A stretch of DNA of 64,000 nt from Coriobacteriia bacterium (GTDB lineage Bacteria; Actinomycetota; Coriobacteriia; Anaerosomatales; PALSA-660). The stretch is taken from NCBI GenBank assembly GCA_030652345.1, contig JAUSAU010000043.1:1-64000 (forward strand). Reading direction: 5' to 3'. A program made the translations under genes and the position numbers. The notes beneath the pieces are model-generated. The model ran no database searches, was not told the origin of the DNA, and saw nothing but the letters and a program-made list of their open reading frames with translations. Positions 35,125-43,603 of the stretch are shown here, piece after piece; position 1 is the first letter of the stretch, and every line of letters starts with the position of its first letter.

Positions 35125-36153
35125 TTACCGGCAGGGCAGCAGCAGTTCTGCGATCTGGACCGCGTTGAGTGCGGCCCCTTTGCGGAGTTGGTCGGCGACG
35201 ATCCAGAAGCACAGCCCGTTCTCGACACTGTCATCACGCCTCAGCCGGCCGACGTAGGTGTCGTCCGTGCCTTCGAGCATCGCGGGCATCGGATAGAGCT
35301 TGCCGGCCGGGTCGTCGAGCACGGTGATCCCGGGGGCGGCGGCAAGAGCAGCGCGGGCGCGCTCCACGTCGAGCGGCGCCGAGAACTCCACGTTGACCGC
35401 CTCGGAGTGGCAGCGCAGGACCGGCACGCGAACGCATGTGGCGCTCACGGCGACCTCCGGGGCGTGCATGATCTTCTTCGTCTCGGCGACCATCTTCCAC
35501 TCTTCCTTGGTGGACCCGTCGTCGAGGAACACGTCGATCTGCGGGATGCAGTTGAAGGCGATGCGGTGGGCGAAGTTCGCCACGGTGAGGTCGTCACCAC
35601 GCAGGAACTCGCCGCTCTGCTCGTACAGTTCGTCCATGGCGGCCTGTCCCGCGCCCGACGCCGCCTGATACGTCGCGACCACGACACGCTTGATGGGCGC
35701 GAGGTCGTGGAGCGGCCCCAGTGCCACCACCATCTGGATGGTCGAGCAGTTCGGGTTGGCGATGACACCGTCGTGCCACGCCGCGTCGCCCGGGTTGACC
35801 TCGGGAACGACGAGCGGGACGTCCTCGTCCATGCGGAACGCCGACGAGTTGTCGATCATGACCGCGCCGGCGCCCGTCACGGCCTCCCGGAACTCCTTGC
35901 TGACGCCCGCGCCCGCGGAGAACAGCGCGATGTCGACGCCCTCGAAGCTCGCCGGCGTCATCTCCTGCACGGTGAGCTCGCCGCCCGCGAACGGCAGGCG
36001 CTTACCCGCCGAGCGCGACGAAGCGAGCGCGCGGACCTCGGATGCGGGGAAGCCCCGCTGCTCGAGGACCTTGAGCATCTCGATGCCGACGGCGCCGGTC
36101 GCGCCGGCGACGGCGACGACGGGACGGGCGGGCATGGGCTTGTCCCAGGCCAT
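35125..36153 (-). CDS. asd: Aspartate-semialdehyde dehydrogenase
   Basis: A 342-residue NADP-dependent enzyme converting aspartyl-4-phosphate to aspartate semialdehyde for lysine/DAP, threonine and methionine. VAVAGATGAVG is the nucleotide-binding motif near the N-terminus; the catalytic cysteine is in VIANPNCSTIQMV, and the conserved TYQAASGAGQAAMDEL follows. The ATG at 36153 has its RBS (GGGAGC) within the end of lysC, 2 bp after its stop. An upstream in-frame start would lie in lysC and is rejected. Confidence 0.96.
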   Translation of the reverse strand: MAWDKPMPARPVVAVAGATGAVGIEMLKVLEQRGFPASEVRALASSRSAGKRLPFAGGELTVQEMTPASFEGVDIALFSAGAGVSKEFREAVTGAGAVMIDNSSAFRMDEDVPLVVPEVNPGDAAWHDGVIANPNCSTIQMVVALGPLHDLAPIKRVVVATYQAASGAGQAAMDELYEQSGEFLRGDDLTVANFAHRIAFNCIPQIDVFLDDGSTKEEWKMVAETKKIMHAPEVAVSATCVRVPVLRCHSEAVNVEFSAPLDVERARAALAAAPGITVLDDPAGKLYPMPAMLEGTDDTYVGRLRRDDSVENGLCFWIVADQLRKGAALNAVQIAELLLPCR

Positions 36154-36155
36154 GG

Positions 36156-37415
36156 TCAGCTCCCTGAGGGTGCGGCCGGGGATACCTCGGCCGTCACCTC
36201 GTCGTCGGCAAGACCGAACGCCGCGTGCAGCGTGCGCACGGCTGTCTGCACCTGCTCGGCGGCGATGACACACGATATGCGGATCGAACTCGTCGAGATC
36301 ATGTCGAGGTTCACACCTGCGTCGGCCAGCGAGCGGAACATCTTCGCCGCGACGCCGGGGTGCGTCTTCATGCCGGCTCCGACGAGCGAGACCTTCGCGA
36401 CCGACTCGTCGACGCTACACTCGCGCGCGCCGAGCTCGGCGACGACCTTGTCCACGGCGCGCTTGGCGCGGACGAGGTCCTCCTTCGGGGTGGTGAACGA
36501 GATGTCGGTCGTCCCGTCCTCGGAGACGTTCTGGATGATCATGTCGACGTTGACGTTCTCGTCGGCGAGGAGGCCGAAGACCTCGGCTGCAACGCCGGGG
36601 CGGTCCGGTACGTCGCGCACCGTGACCTTCGCCTCGGAGGTGTCATGCGTGACACCGGAGATGATCGCTTGCTCCATGGTCTCGTCGGCCTCCTTGACGA
36701 TGGTTCCGGGATTGTCGTTGAACGAGGAACGGACGTGGATGACCACGCCGTGGTTTCGTGCGAACTCGACGCTGCGCAACTGCAGCACGCGGGCGCCGGT
36801 TGCGGCCATCTCGAGCATCTCCTCGTACGAGATGAGATCGACCTTCACGGCCGACGGTTCGACGCGCGGGTCCGCCGTGTAGACGCCGTCGACGTCCGTG
36901 TAGATCTCGCAGACGTCCGCACCGAGGCCCGCGGCGACCGCGACCGCGGTCGTGTCGGAACCCCCGCGCCCGAGCGTCGTGATCTCGCCCTCCGGCGTCA
37001 GTCCCTGGAATCCCGCGACGATGGCGATCGCGCCGTCGTTTACCGCGTCCATGACCCGCCCCGCGTTGACCGCCTGGATGCGCGCCTTGGTGTGGGTGCC
37101 GTCCGAGACGATCCCGGCCTGGGCTCCGGTGAAGCTCATCGCCTCATGGCCCTGAGCGTGGATCGCCATCGCGAGCAGCGCGATCGTCACCTGTTCGCCC
37201 GTCGCGAGCAGCATGTCCATCTCGCGTTCGGGCGGCGTGCTGCTGATGGCGTGGGCCTTCTCCAGCAGCTCGTCGGTGACGTCTCCCATCGCCGAGACAA
37301 CGGCGACGACACGGTCGCCGCGTTCTTTGGCCGCGATGAGGCGGCCGGCGACGGCCATGATGCGCTCGGTGGTGCCGACGGACGTACCGCCGTATTTCTG
37401 AACGACGAGTGCCAT
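36156..37415 (-). CDS. lysC: Aspartate kinase
   Basis: A 419-residue monofunctional aspartokinase, first step of the aspartate family. Kinase domain: VVQKYGGTSVG at the N-terminus and LGRGGSDTTAVAVAAGL near residue 175. Two C-terminal ACT domains (from about 270: VTVRDVPDRPGVAAEVF and VSLVGAGMKTHPGVAAKMF) provide allosteric control by lysine and/or threonine. Co-transcribed with asd. No lysine riboswitch fits in the roughly 100-bp upstream gap. Confidence 0.96.
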   Translation of the reverse strand: MALVVQKYGGTSVGTTERIMAVAGRLIAAKERGDRVVAVVSAMGDVTDELLEKAHAISSTPPEREMDMLLATGEQVTIALLAMAIHAQGHEAMSFTGAQAGIVSDGTHTKARIQAVNAGRVMDAVNDGAIAIVAGFQGLTPEGEITTLGRGGSDTTAVAVAAGLGADVCEIYTDVDGVYTADPRVEPSAVKVDLISYEEMLEMAATGARVLQLRSVEFARNHGVVIHVRSSFNDNPGTIVKEADETMEQAIISGVTHDTSEAKVTVRDVPDRPGVAAEVFGLLADENVNVDMIIQNVSEDGTTDISFTTPKEDLVRAKRAVDKVVAELGARECSVDESVAKVSLVGAGMKTHPGVAAKMFRSLADAGVNLDMISTSSIRISCVIAAEQVQTAVRTLHAAFGLADDEVTAEVSPAAPSGS

Positions 37416-37481
37416 GCTTCGATGCCCCTGGTCACGATGGTGTGAAGGTCCGCCGGATCCGGTCTGCGGACGATGCGACCC

Positions 37482-37490
37482 AGTGTAGCA
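37482..37490 (-). promoter_or_regulatory. Extended -10 promoter candidate of lysC
   Basis: On the minus strand TGCTACACT combines the TGN extension with a TACACT -10 hexamer. It lies about 70 bp upstream of the lysC ATG in the gap after the HD-GYP gene. No recognisable -35. Confidence 0.4.
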
Positions 37491-37515
37491 GGGAACATTA
37501 ACGCGGCGCGGGACC

Positions 37516-40158
37516 CTAGTCGCGCCGGTAGAGGTCGAGCAGCCCCGCGAGTTCGCGCATGCGCACGGAAAGCCCGTCGATCGACTCGTCGTAGAAGTGA
37601 TCGACGATGCTGCGGCCGGTCGCTCCGCTCATCGAGTGGGCCAGATGCTCGATCACCAGGCGCATGAGGGCGAACTGCTCGGGCGGCGCCCCGACCTTGT
37701 CCCAGTCCGCGGTCAGATGCCCGCCCTTGAACTGGGCGGGGACGCCTTCCGCCTCGAACCAGTCGTTGACCACCGTCTCGACGTTGCTGGCGAGACGAGG
37801 GCCGCCCAGGCGCCGATAGGACGCGAACATCCCGTCAGCGACCGCGATGAAGATCGCGCGCGCCTCCTCGGGCTGGACCTCGTTGACGGCGCGCGCCCGC
37901 AGGGCGCCCTCTTCCTCACCGATCTGTCGCAGCGCATGTTCGAAGCACTCCACGATCCGCGGATCGAAGTGCGTTCCGGCGCAGCGCCGCAGCTCGTCCA
38001 CGGCTTCGACGTGGGTCCGCCCGCCGCGATACGGGCGATCGGCGGTCATCGCCTCGAAGGCGTCGGCGACGGTGAGTATCCGCGCGAGCAGCGGGATCTC
38101 CTCGCCCTTCAGGCCGGCCGGGTAGCCGGCCCCGTCGAAGTGCTCGTGGTGGTGACGGACGACCGGCGCGATCGGCCACGGGAACGCGACGGGCTTCAGG
38201 ATGTTCGCGCCGATGAGGGGATGATGGCGCATCTGCCCCATCTCCTCGGCGTCGAGCTTGCCCGGCTTCAGCAGGATCTCCTCGTGGATGCCGATCTTCC
38301 CGATGTCGTGCAGGTAGGCGGCCATCTCGAGCGCCGTGCACTGCTCACCGGAGAGCCCGAGGCGCTCGGCGATCGCGCGCGCATAGTTCGCGACCCTGTC
38401 CGAGTGACCCCGGGTGTACGGGTCCTTCGCGTCGACGGCCTCGGCCAGCGAGCGCACCGTGGCGAGATAGGCGTCCTGGAGGCTCGAGAACAGCTCGATG
38501 TTGCCGATGGCGATCGTCACGTGGTTCGCGATCGTCGAGAGCAGGCGGACATCGTCTCCCGTGAACCGGAACTCCCGATCGCGGCTGCCGACCGCTATGG
38601 CCCCGATGACCCCCTCGCCCGAGATGAGCGGTACGCACAGGGCCGCGAGCGCGCCGGTCACCGAGTCGACCTGCTGCTCGACCGTGTCGTCCGCCGGCGG
38701 GTTGAAGATCAGCGGACGGCCCTGCCGCACGACCCAGTCGGACATGGACGAGCGTATCGCGCGCTCATCCGGTCGACCGCTCGCGACGCCGCGCCATGCG
38801 CGCAGGTCGAGGCGCTGGCTCGCCTTGTCGCGCAGCATCACGTAGCCCGAGTCGACGTTGAAGATACGCATGGCCGAGTCGAGGACGGAGTCGAGCAGGA
38901 TGTCGAGATCGAGGGTGGACCCGAGCGCGCGGCTCATCTCGTAGAGCGTCGCGAGTTCGAGCACCTTCTTCGTCAGTGTGTCGGTGCGCTCCCTCAGGGA
39001 CTCCGTCATCGCATTGAACGCGTCGGCGAGCTCGGCGACCTCGTTGGTGCCGGAGATGTCGACCTTGGATGAGAAGTCGCCTTCCGCGACACGTCGCGCG
39101 CTCTCGGAGAGGTCGGCGAGCGGTGCTGAGACGTTGCGGGCGATGACCGAACCGAGCCAGGTCAGCGCGATGACCGCCACGAACGACCAGAAGGCGATGA
39201 GGGCGATGGTGGTCGTCTTCGTGTCCGCCCTGACCTTGTCCGAGACCACCAGGGTCACAAAGCGCGCTGCGTCGGTCGGGTCGTCGGCGATGACCTCACC
39301 CGCCCCGCCGTGACCGCCCATGTCCGCGAAGCTGACCCGCTCCGTCCGAGCGTCGAACTGCTCACCCGCTATCGCGAAGCGCGGCTCGAGTATCGTCCCG
39401 CCCGACCCGTCACCTCCCAAGCGACCTTCGAGCGCATCATGTCGGTCCCTGATCCGCTGAAGAGAATCCGGCGATGACGACGTCGCAGGAGGCACGGTAC
39501 CCGTCGGCTCGACGAACACCGCTGCGGCGTGCTCGCCGTCGATGGAGAAGACCAGCGCGTCGACTCCAGCGATGCGGTTCTGGCGAAGGTAGGAGTCATC
39601 GATGACCCGCGAGACGACCACCGCATACCGGCGGCCACCGAACGTGACGGGTCGAACGCCCGAGACCGTCTCCCGGCCGGCCACCCGGACGAACGTCGCG
39701 AACACCCCGTCGACGGCGAGGGCACGGGTCGGGTCGGCGGCGAACAGGCGCTCACCCATAGCCGTCGTGCCGTCGCCGGAACTCGCCACGACCGCGCCTG
39801 TCTCGTCGAGCACCAGGATGTAGTCCGCATCCATGTTGGGCCGCATCGCGGCGAGCCGCGTCATGGCCACCCGGAAGTCATCGCGCTCGAGCGCCGCGGT
39901 GACGCTCGGATCGTCCGCGACCAGCTTCGCATCGGTCGTCAGGAGCTCCCCGGCGTCCTCGAAACGGGACAGCGCTGCGGTTGCGGCCCTGTCCGTTGCT
40001 CCGTCGAACCACTGATCGAGGATCATCTCCAGCCCGACGACACCCAGCACTGTCGCGATGACCGCGACGGCCATCGAGGCGACGAGGAGCGGGACGACGA
40101 TCTGGTTGTGCAGATGCCGGCCGAAGAGTTCGAACAGTTTGCGGCGCCGCCTCACCAT
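37516..40158 (-). CDS. Membrane HD-GYP protein with sensor, HAMP, GAF and a novel C-terminal domain
   Basis: An 880-residue protein. Transmembrane helix about 18-45 (IVVPLLVASMAVAVIATVLGVVGLEMIL), an extracytoplasmic cache-like sensor (about 50-300), second helix (ALIAFWSFVAVIALTWLGSV), HAMP (about 330-390), GAF (about 405-560), HD-GYP (about 570-740: HSDRVANYA, LHDIGKIGI, HHEHFDGAGYPAGL, ADAFEAMTADRPYRGG), all catalytic motifs intact. The last roughly 130 residues form an extra helical domain I cannot place. Predicted c-di-GMP phosphodiesterase sensing an external ligand. ATG at 40158 gives a basic N-terminus before the first helix. Single-gene unit. Confidence 0.9.
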   Translation of the reverse strand: MVRRRRKLFELFGRHLHNQIVVPLLVASMAVAVIATVLGVVGLEMILDQWFDGATDRAATAALSRFEDAGELLTTDAKLVADDPSVTAALERDDFRVAMTRLAAMRPNMDADYILVLDETGAVVASSGDGTTAMGERLFAADPTRALAVDGVFATFVRVAGRETVSGVRPVTFGGRRYAVVVSRVIDDSYLRQNRIAGVDALVFSIDGEHAAAVFVEPTGTVPPATSSSPDSLQRIRDRHDALEGRLGGDGSGGTILEPRFAIAGEQFDARTERVSFADMGGHGGAGEVIADDPTDAARFVTLVVSDKVRADTKTTTIALIAFWSFVAVIALTWLGSVIARNVSAPLADLSESARRVAEGDFSSKVDISGTNEVAELADAFNAMTESLRERTDTLTKKVLELATLYEMSRALGSTLDLDILLDSVLDSAMRIFNVDSGYVMLRDKASQRLDLRAWRGVASGRPDERAIRSSMSDWVVRQGRPLIFNPPADDTVEQQVDSVTGALAALCVPLISGEGVIGAIAVGSRDREFRFTGDDVRLLSTIANHVTIAIGNIELFSSLQDAYLATVRSLAEAVDAKDPYTRGHSDRVANYARAIAERLGLSGEQCTALEMAAYLHDIGKIGIHEEILLKPGKLDAEEMGQMRHHPLIGANILKPVAFPWPIAPVVRHHHEHFDGAGYPAGLKGEEIPLLARILTVADAFEAMTADRPYRGGRTHVEAVDELRRCAGTHFDPRIVECFEHALRQIGEEEGALRARAVNEVQPEEARAIFIAVADGMFASYRRLGGPRLASNVETVVNDWFEAEGVPAQFKGGHLTADWDKVGAPPEQFALMRLVIEHLAHSMSGATGRSIVDHFYDESIDGLSVRMRELAGLLDLYRRD

Positions 40159-40248
40159 CGGTCACCTATTCGGAGCGGCGCGGCGTCACTGCATCGTGCG
40201 ATCGGCATTGACCCGTCCTTCCGGGTGACTCGTGGCGAGCGTGCGAAC

Positions 40249-40254
40249 ATGGTA
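40249..40254 (-). promoter_or_regulatory. Candidate -10 element of the membrane HD-GYP gene
   Basis: TACCAT on the minus strand, about 90 bp upstream of the ATG. The leader contains one small hairpin (five-bp ACCCG/CGGGT stem near 40211-40226). I compared the leader with the c-di-GMP riboswitch core and saw no match. Confidence 0.3.
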
Positions 40255-40283
40255 GCACCCGTCCGCGCACGTCCGGGCACGAG

Positions 40284-40310
40284 AAGAGCCCCGCACAAGG
40301 CGGGGCTCTT
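40284..40310 (-). terminator. Intrinsic terminator of the por operon
   Basis: Perfect 11-bp inverted repeat (AAGAGCCCCGC / GCGGGGCTCTT) with a 5-nt loop, 26 bp past the porB stop. The stem ends in paired A/T bases on both sides, so it can work in both directions. Clearest terminator in the window. Confidence 0.8.
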
Positions 40311-40336
40311 CGATACAGCGATCCACCACACCGGAC

Positions 40337-41275
40337 CTAGAGGCCGCAGCGCTTGAGCACGTAGTCGAAGTTGCGATCGACCTCGGTCTGGACCGAGGCG
40401 AGCAGCTCCTCGTTGCCGGGCTTGAACAGGTGCTTGAAGCGACCCTGCGGCTTGAGGAACTCCTCGATCGGCTTGCGGTTCTCGCGGGTCACGGAGCGCT
40501 TGGTGTAGACCCACTCGCCGTCAACGACCTCGAACAGCGGCCAGAACGCGGTGGAGACGGCGATCTTGGCGATCTCGACCGTCTGGTCGTAGCCGATGCG
40601 CCAGCCGCGCGGGCACGGTGCAAACACGTTGAGGAACGCCGCGCCGTCGGCCGCGAAGGCCTTCTCCGCCTTGGCGGTGAGGTCCTTCCAGTCCGAGATT
40701 GACGCCTGCGCGACGTACGGGATGTTGTGCGCGGCGATGATCGAGGTCAGGTCCTTGCGACGCTGCGGCTTGCCCTGGCCGACCTTGCCGACCTCGGAGG
40801 TCGTCGCCCATGCACCCAGAGGCGTGGCGCTGCTGCGCTGGATACCTGTGTTCATGTACGCGCCGTTGTCGTAGCAGACATAGACCATGTCGTGCCCGCG
40901 CTCCATCGCGCCGGAGAGCGACTGCAGGCCGATGTCGTACGTGCCGCCGTCGCCGCCGAACGCGACGAACTTCATCTTCTTGTCAGCCGGGATCTTGCCG
41001 GCGGCCTGGAGACCCTTGAACGCCGCCTCGACGCCGGAGATGGTCGCGGCCGAGTTCTCGAAAGCGTTGTGGATGAACGGGGTCTTCCACGACGAGTAGG
41101 GATAGATCGTCGTCGAGACCTCGAGGCATCCGGTGGCGCAGCCCGCGACGATCGGCGTCTCACCGGCGCCGAGCAGTACCTGCCGCACGGCGATCGAGGC
41201 GCCGCAACCGGCGCACAGGCGATGCCCGCCTTCGAGACGGTCCTCGCGGTGGGAGAGCTCCTTGATGGTTGCCAC
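40337..41275 (-). CDS. porB: 2-oxoacid:ferredoxin oxidoreductase, beta (TPP) subunit
   Basis: A 312-residue subunit carrying thiamine diphosphate and a [4Fe-4S] cluster. CAGCGASIAVRQ near residue 20 and later cysteines (CATGC; CPRGW) supply cluster ligands; the TPP/Mg motif GGDGGTYDIGLQSL continues through YDNGAYMNTGIQRS. Together with PorA, C and D it oxidises a 2-oxoacid (most likely pyruvate) with CoA and reduces ferredoxin, or runs in reverse for carbon fixation. Last gene of porCDAB, 12 bp after porA. Confidence 0.93.
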   Translation of the reverse strand: MATIKELSHREDRLEGGHRLCAGCGASIAVRQVLLGAGETPIVAGCATGCLEVSTTIYPYSSWKTPFIHNAFENSAATISGVEAAFKGLQAAGKIPADKKMKFVAFGGDGGTYDIGLQSLSGAMERGHDMVYVCYDNGAYMNTGIQRSSATPLGAWATTSEVGKVGQGKPQRRKDLTSIIAAHNIPYVAQASISDWKDLTAKAEKAFAADGAAFLNVFAPCPRGWRIGYDQTVEIAKIAVSTAFWPLFEVVDGEWVYTKRSVTRENRKPIEEFLKPQGRFKHLFKPGNEELLASVQTEVDRNFDYVLKRCGL

Positions 41276-41287
41276 TGTCGCTCCCCT

Positions 41288-42475
41288 CTACCGGGCGCCG
41301 AGGTAGACGAGCCCCGCGGGGGCCGCCGTCCCGGACGCGATGTCGGACAGGTCGGAGTACACGCGGTCGATGAGCTCGATCTTCACGTCGGCGCCACCGA
41401 GACCGTAGATGTAGTCCACGACAGGGATGCGCTCGGCAAGGTCATAGAGCGCGCTGCGCACCTCGAGGAACAGCGGGCCGCCCTCGGCGCCGAAGCTCTC
41501 GGAGCGGTCGAGGACCGCGACGGCCTTGACGCCCTTGAGCGCCGCGGCGAGCTCGGCGTAGGGGAACGGACGGAAGCACCGGATCTTCACGACACCGACC
41601 TTCTGGCCCTTGGCACGCAGACCGCGCGCGACGTGGCGGGCGTTGCCGGCGGTGGAGCCGATGACCACGATGGCGGTCTCGGCGTCCTCCATGCCCCATG
41701 TCTCGATCTTGCCGAACGGCCGACCGCAGATCTCGGACCACTCGGCACCGACGGAGTCGATGACCTCGCGTGAGCGCTCGATGGCGTTGCGCTGGGACTT
41801 CTTGAACTCGAAGTAGGGGCCGCCAAGCCCGGAGAAGCTGCCGTGCGTGACGGGGTTCTCCACATCGAGCAGCCCGTTGACGGGCGCGTAGTCGCCAACG
41901 AACGCCGCAACCGTCTCGTCGTCCATCAGCTGCGAGCGATCGATGGAGTGCGTGGTGATGAAGCCGTCCGCCGTGGTCATGACGGGAAGCAGCACGTCGG
42001 GATGCTCGGCGATGCGGAACGACATGATCGTGTTGTCGTAGGCCTCCTGCGCCGTCTCGGCGAAGAGGATCACCCAGCCGGTGTCGCGGGCTCCCATGAC
42101 GTCGCCGTGGTCGCAGTGGATGTTGATCGGGGCGGACAGCGCACGGTTCGCGTTGAACATCACGATCGGGAGCCGCATACCGGCGGCGATGTGAAGCTCC
42201 TCCCACATGAGCGCGAGGCCCTGCGATGAGGTCGCGGTCGCGACGCGCGCGCCGGCGGCGGAAGCGCCGACCGCGGCGGACATCGCGGAGTGCTCGGACT
42301 CCACGTTGACGTACTCGGCGTGCATGCGGCCGTTGGCCACGAACTTCGCGAGTTCCTCGACGACGGTCGTCTGAGGAGTGATCGGGTAGGCGGGGATCAC
42401 GTCAGGAGCGCACTGACGGATGGCCTCGGCGACCAGCGTGTTGCCGGTTGCCGCGACGGTCTTCTGGGTGGCCAT
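41288..42475 (-). CDS. porA: 2-oxoacid:ferredoxin oxidoreductase, alpha subunit
   Basis: A 395-residue alpha subunit containing the pyrimidine-binding fold (AYPITPQTTVVEELA, residues about 29-43; EYVNVESEHSAMSAAVGASAAG) and a transketolase C-like domain (WGMEDAETAIVVIGSTAGNARHVARGLR; VLDRSESFGAEGGPLF). Pyruvate is the probable substrate given the four-gene order C-D-A-B, but 2-ketoisovalerate cannot be excluded. ATG at 42475, with GGAGGT inside the end of porD; the stop of porD is 2 bp upstream. Confidence 0.93.
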   Translation of the reverse strand: MATQKTVAATGNTLVAEAIRQCAPDVIPAYPITPQTTVVEELAKFVANGRMHAEYVNVESEHSAMSAAVGASAAGARVATATSSQGLALMWEELHIAAGMRLPIVMFNANRALSAPINIHCDHGDVMGARDTGWVILFAETAQEAYDNTIMSFRIAEHPDVLLPVMTTADGFITTHSIDRSQLMDDETVAAFVGDYAPVNGLLDVENPVTHGSFSGLGGPYFEFKKSQRNAIERSREVIDSVGAEWSEICGRPFGKIETWGMEDAETAIVVIGSTAGNARHVARGLRAKGQKVGVVKIRCFRPFPYAELAAALKGVKAVAVLDRSESFGAEGGPLFLEVRSALYDLAERIPVVDYIYGLGGADVKIELIDRVYSDLSDIASGTAAPAGLVYLGAR

Positions 42476-42477
42476 GG

Positions 42478-42798
42478 TTACTTCACCTCCGGCAGTTCGC
42501 AGCCCTCGGGAACCATGTTGATGGCATCCGCGGGACACACCTGGGCGCACACGCCGCACCCCTTGCAGTGGTTCAGGTTGAAGTCCGTGACCTTCTCATC
42601 CGCGACGTTCACGGCGCTGTCCGGACAGTAGATCCAGCAGAACAGGCACTGCGTGCACTTGGCGTCGTCGCGGAAGGGACGATCGCTGCGCCACCCGCCG
42701 GTGACGTAGTCACGTGAGTTGCCTGAATCCGGGATGACCGCGCCGCGCGGGAACTCGTCGGACTTCCACTCGTTGATGTTGGAGATGTCCCACTTCAC
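42478..42798 (-). CDS. porD: 2-oxoacid:ferredoxin oxidoreductase, delta (ferredoxin) subunit
   Basis: A 106-residue subunit with two [4Fe-4S] motifs, CTQCLFCWIYCPD (about residue 48) and CKGCGVCAQVCPAD (about 78), preceded by an N-terminal extension of about 45 residues (FPRGAVIPDSGNSRDYVTGG) characteristic of PorD/VorD. It carries electrons out of the TPP site. ATG overlaps the porC stop by 4 bp. Confidence 0.95.
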   Translation of the reverse strand: MKWDISNINEWKSDEFPRGAVIPDSGNSRDYVTGGWRSDRPFRDDAKCTQCLFCWIYCPDSAVNVADEKVTDFNLNHCKGCGVCAQVCPADAINMVPEGCELPEVK

Positions 42799-43367
42799 GA
42801 AGACTGCACCTCCTCGTAGGCACGGGTGACCGACGCGATGTTGGCGTCGATGATCTCCTGGGCGAACTTCTTGCCGAACGTCTTGGCGAGGTGCTCGTTG
42901 AACTGCTCGAGCGTGAAGAGGCCGCTGAGCTTGGCGAGCGCGCCGATCATCGGCGTGTTCGGCATATCACGCTTGAGCGTCTCCATGGAGATGCCCGAAG
43001 CGTCGATCGAGGCGACCGTACCGTGCTCGAGCTTGAGCAGGGCGCGGACGGCCTCGGGGGGACTGCACGTGTTCACGATGATCACGCCGTCCTCGGTCAG
43101 CCCGCGCGTCACGTCGACGATGGGAAGCAACGACTCGTCGAGCACGACCACGACGCTCGGGAACTCGATGTTGTTGTGGATCTCGATCGGATCCTCACTG
43201 ATGCGCGTGAACGCCTGGATGGGAGCACCCATCCGCTCGGGCCCGTACTCCGGCATCGCCTGGATGTAACGGTCGAGCTCCAGTGCGGTCTCGGCGACGA
43301 GCTTCGCCGCCGTGACTGCGCCCTGGCCTGCGCGCGCATGCCAACGGATCTCCGTCAGCTCTCGCAT
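42795..43367 (-). CDS. porC: 2-oxoacid:ferredoxin oxidoreductase, gamma subunit
   Basis: A 190-residue gamma subunit with the family N-terminus EIRWHARAGQGAVTAAKLVAE and YGPERMGAPIQAFTRIS, the CoA-side module of four-subunit oxidoreductases. First gene of the operon; the upstream gap (43368-43603) contains the promoter region and TTCAC repeats described separately. RBS AAAGGGG precedes the ATG. Confidence 0.95.
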   Translation of the reverse strand: MRELTEIRWHARAGQGAVTAAKLVAETALELDRYIQAMPEYGPERMGAPIQAFTRISEDPIEIHNNIEFPSVVVVLDESLLPIVDVTRGLTEDGVIIVNTCSPPEAVRALLKLEHGTVASIDASGISMETLKRDMPNTPMIGALAKLSGLFTLEQFNEHLAKTFGKKFAQEIIDANIASVTRAYEEVQSS

Positions 43368-43484
43368 GCCAGCCCCTTTCCCTTTTGTCGACGACCCTCA
43401 TTGCGTACGGGGTCATTCGCGACCGACGCGGCCCTCTCCTGCATACGCGCGCCCGGCATCGTGCGCGCGCGTACATATATGGGC

Positions 43485-43566
43485 CGTGAATGTCCGCTCA
43501 CAGTAGGGTGCGGAACCGGTGTACGGGCACGCGGCGGCGGTGAATGCGTCCGTATCGTCGGTGAAC
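43485..43566 (-). repeat. Repeated TTCAC motifs upstream of porC
   Basis: On the minus strand GTTCACC (43566-43560) and ATTCACC (43545-43539) are direct repeats 21 bp apart, about two helical turns, with ATTCACG (43491-43485) further downstream. GTTCAYC-type direct repeats are known PhoP boxes in Streptomyces, usually at 11-bp spacing. The region separates pstB from porC. A TATATG -10 candidate lies at 43479-43474. Function is unproven. Confidence 0.3.
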
Positions 43567-43603
43567 GGTAGGTAATTGCTGGAACTCTTCCGCGCGAGAC
43601 GGC

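Noticed and set aside
37416..37515. Lysine riboswitch before lysC
   Set aside because: The gap is about 100 bp, too short for the roughly 170-nt aptamer, and shows no matching structure.
40159..40280. c-di-GMP (GEMM) riboswitch before the membrane HD-GYP gene
   Set aside because: A short ACCCG/CGGGT hairpin exists, but the conserved GEMM core and tetraloop receptor are not seen.
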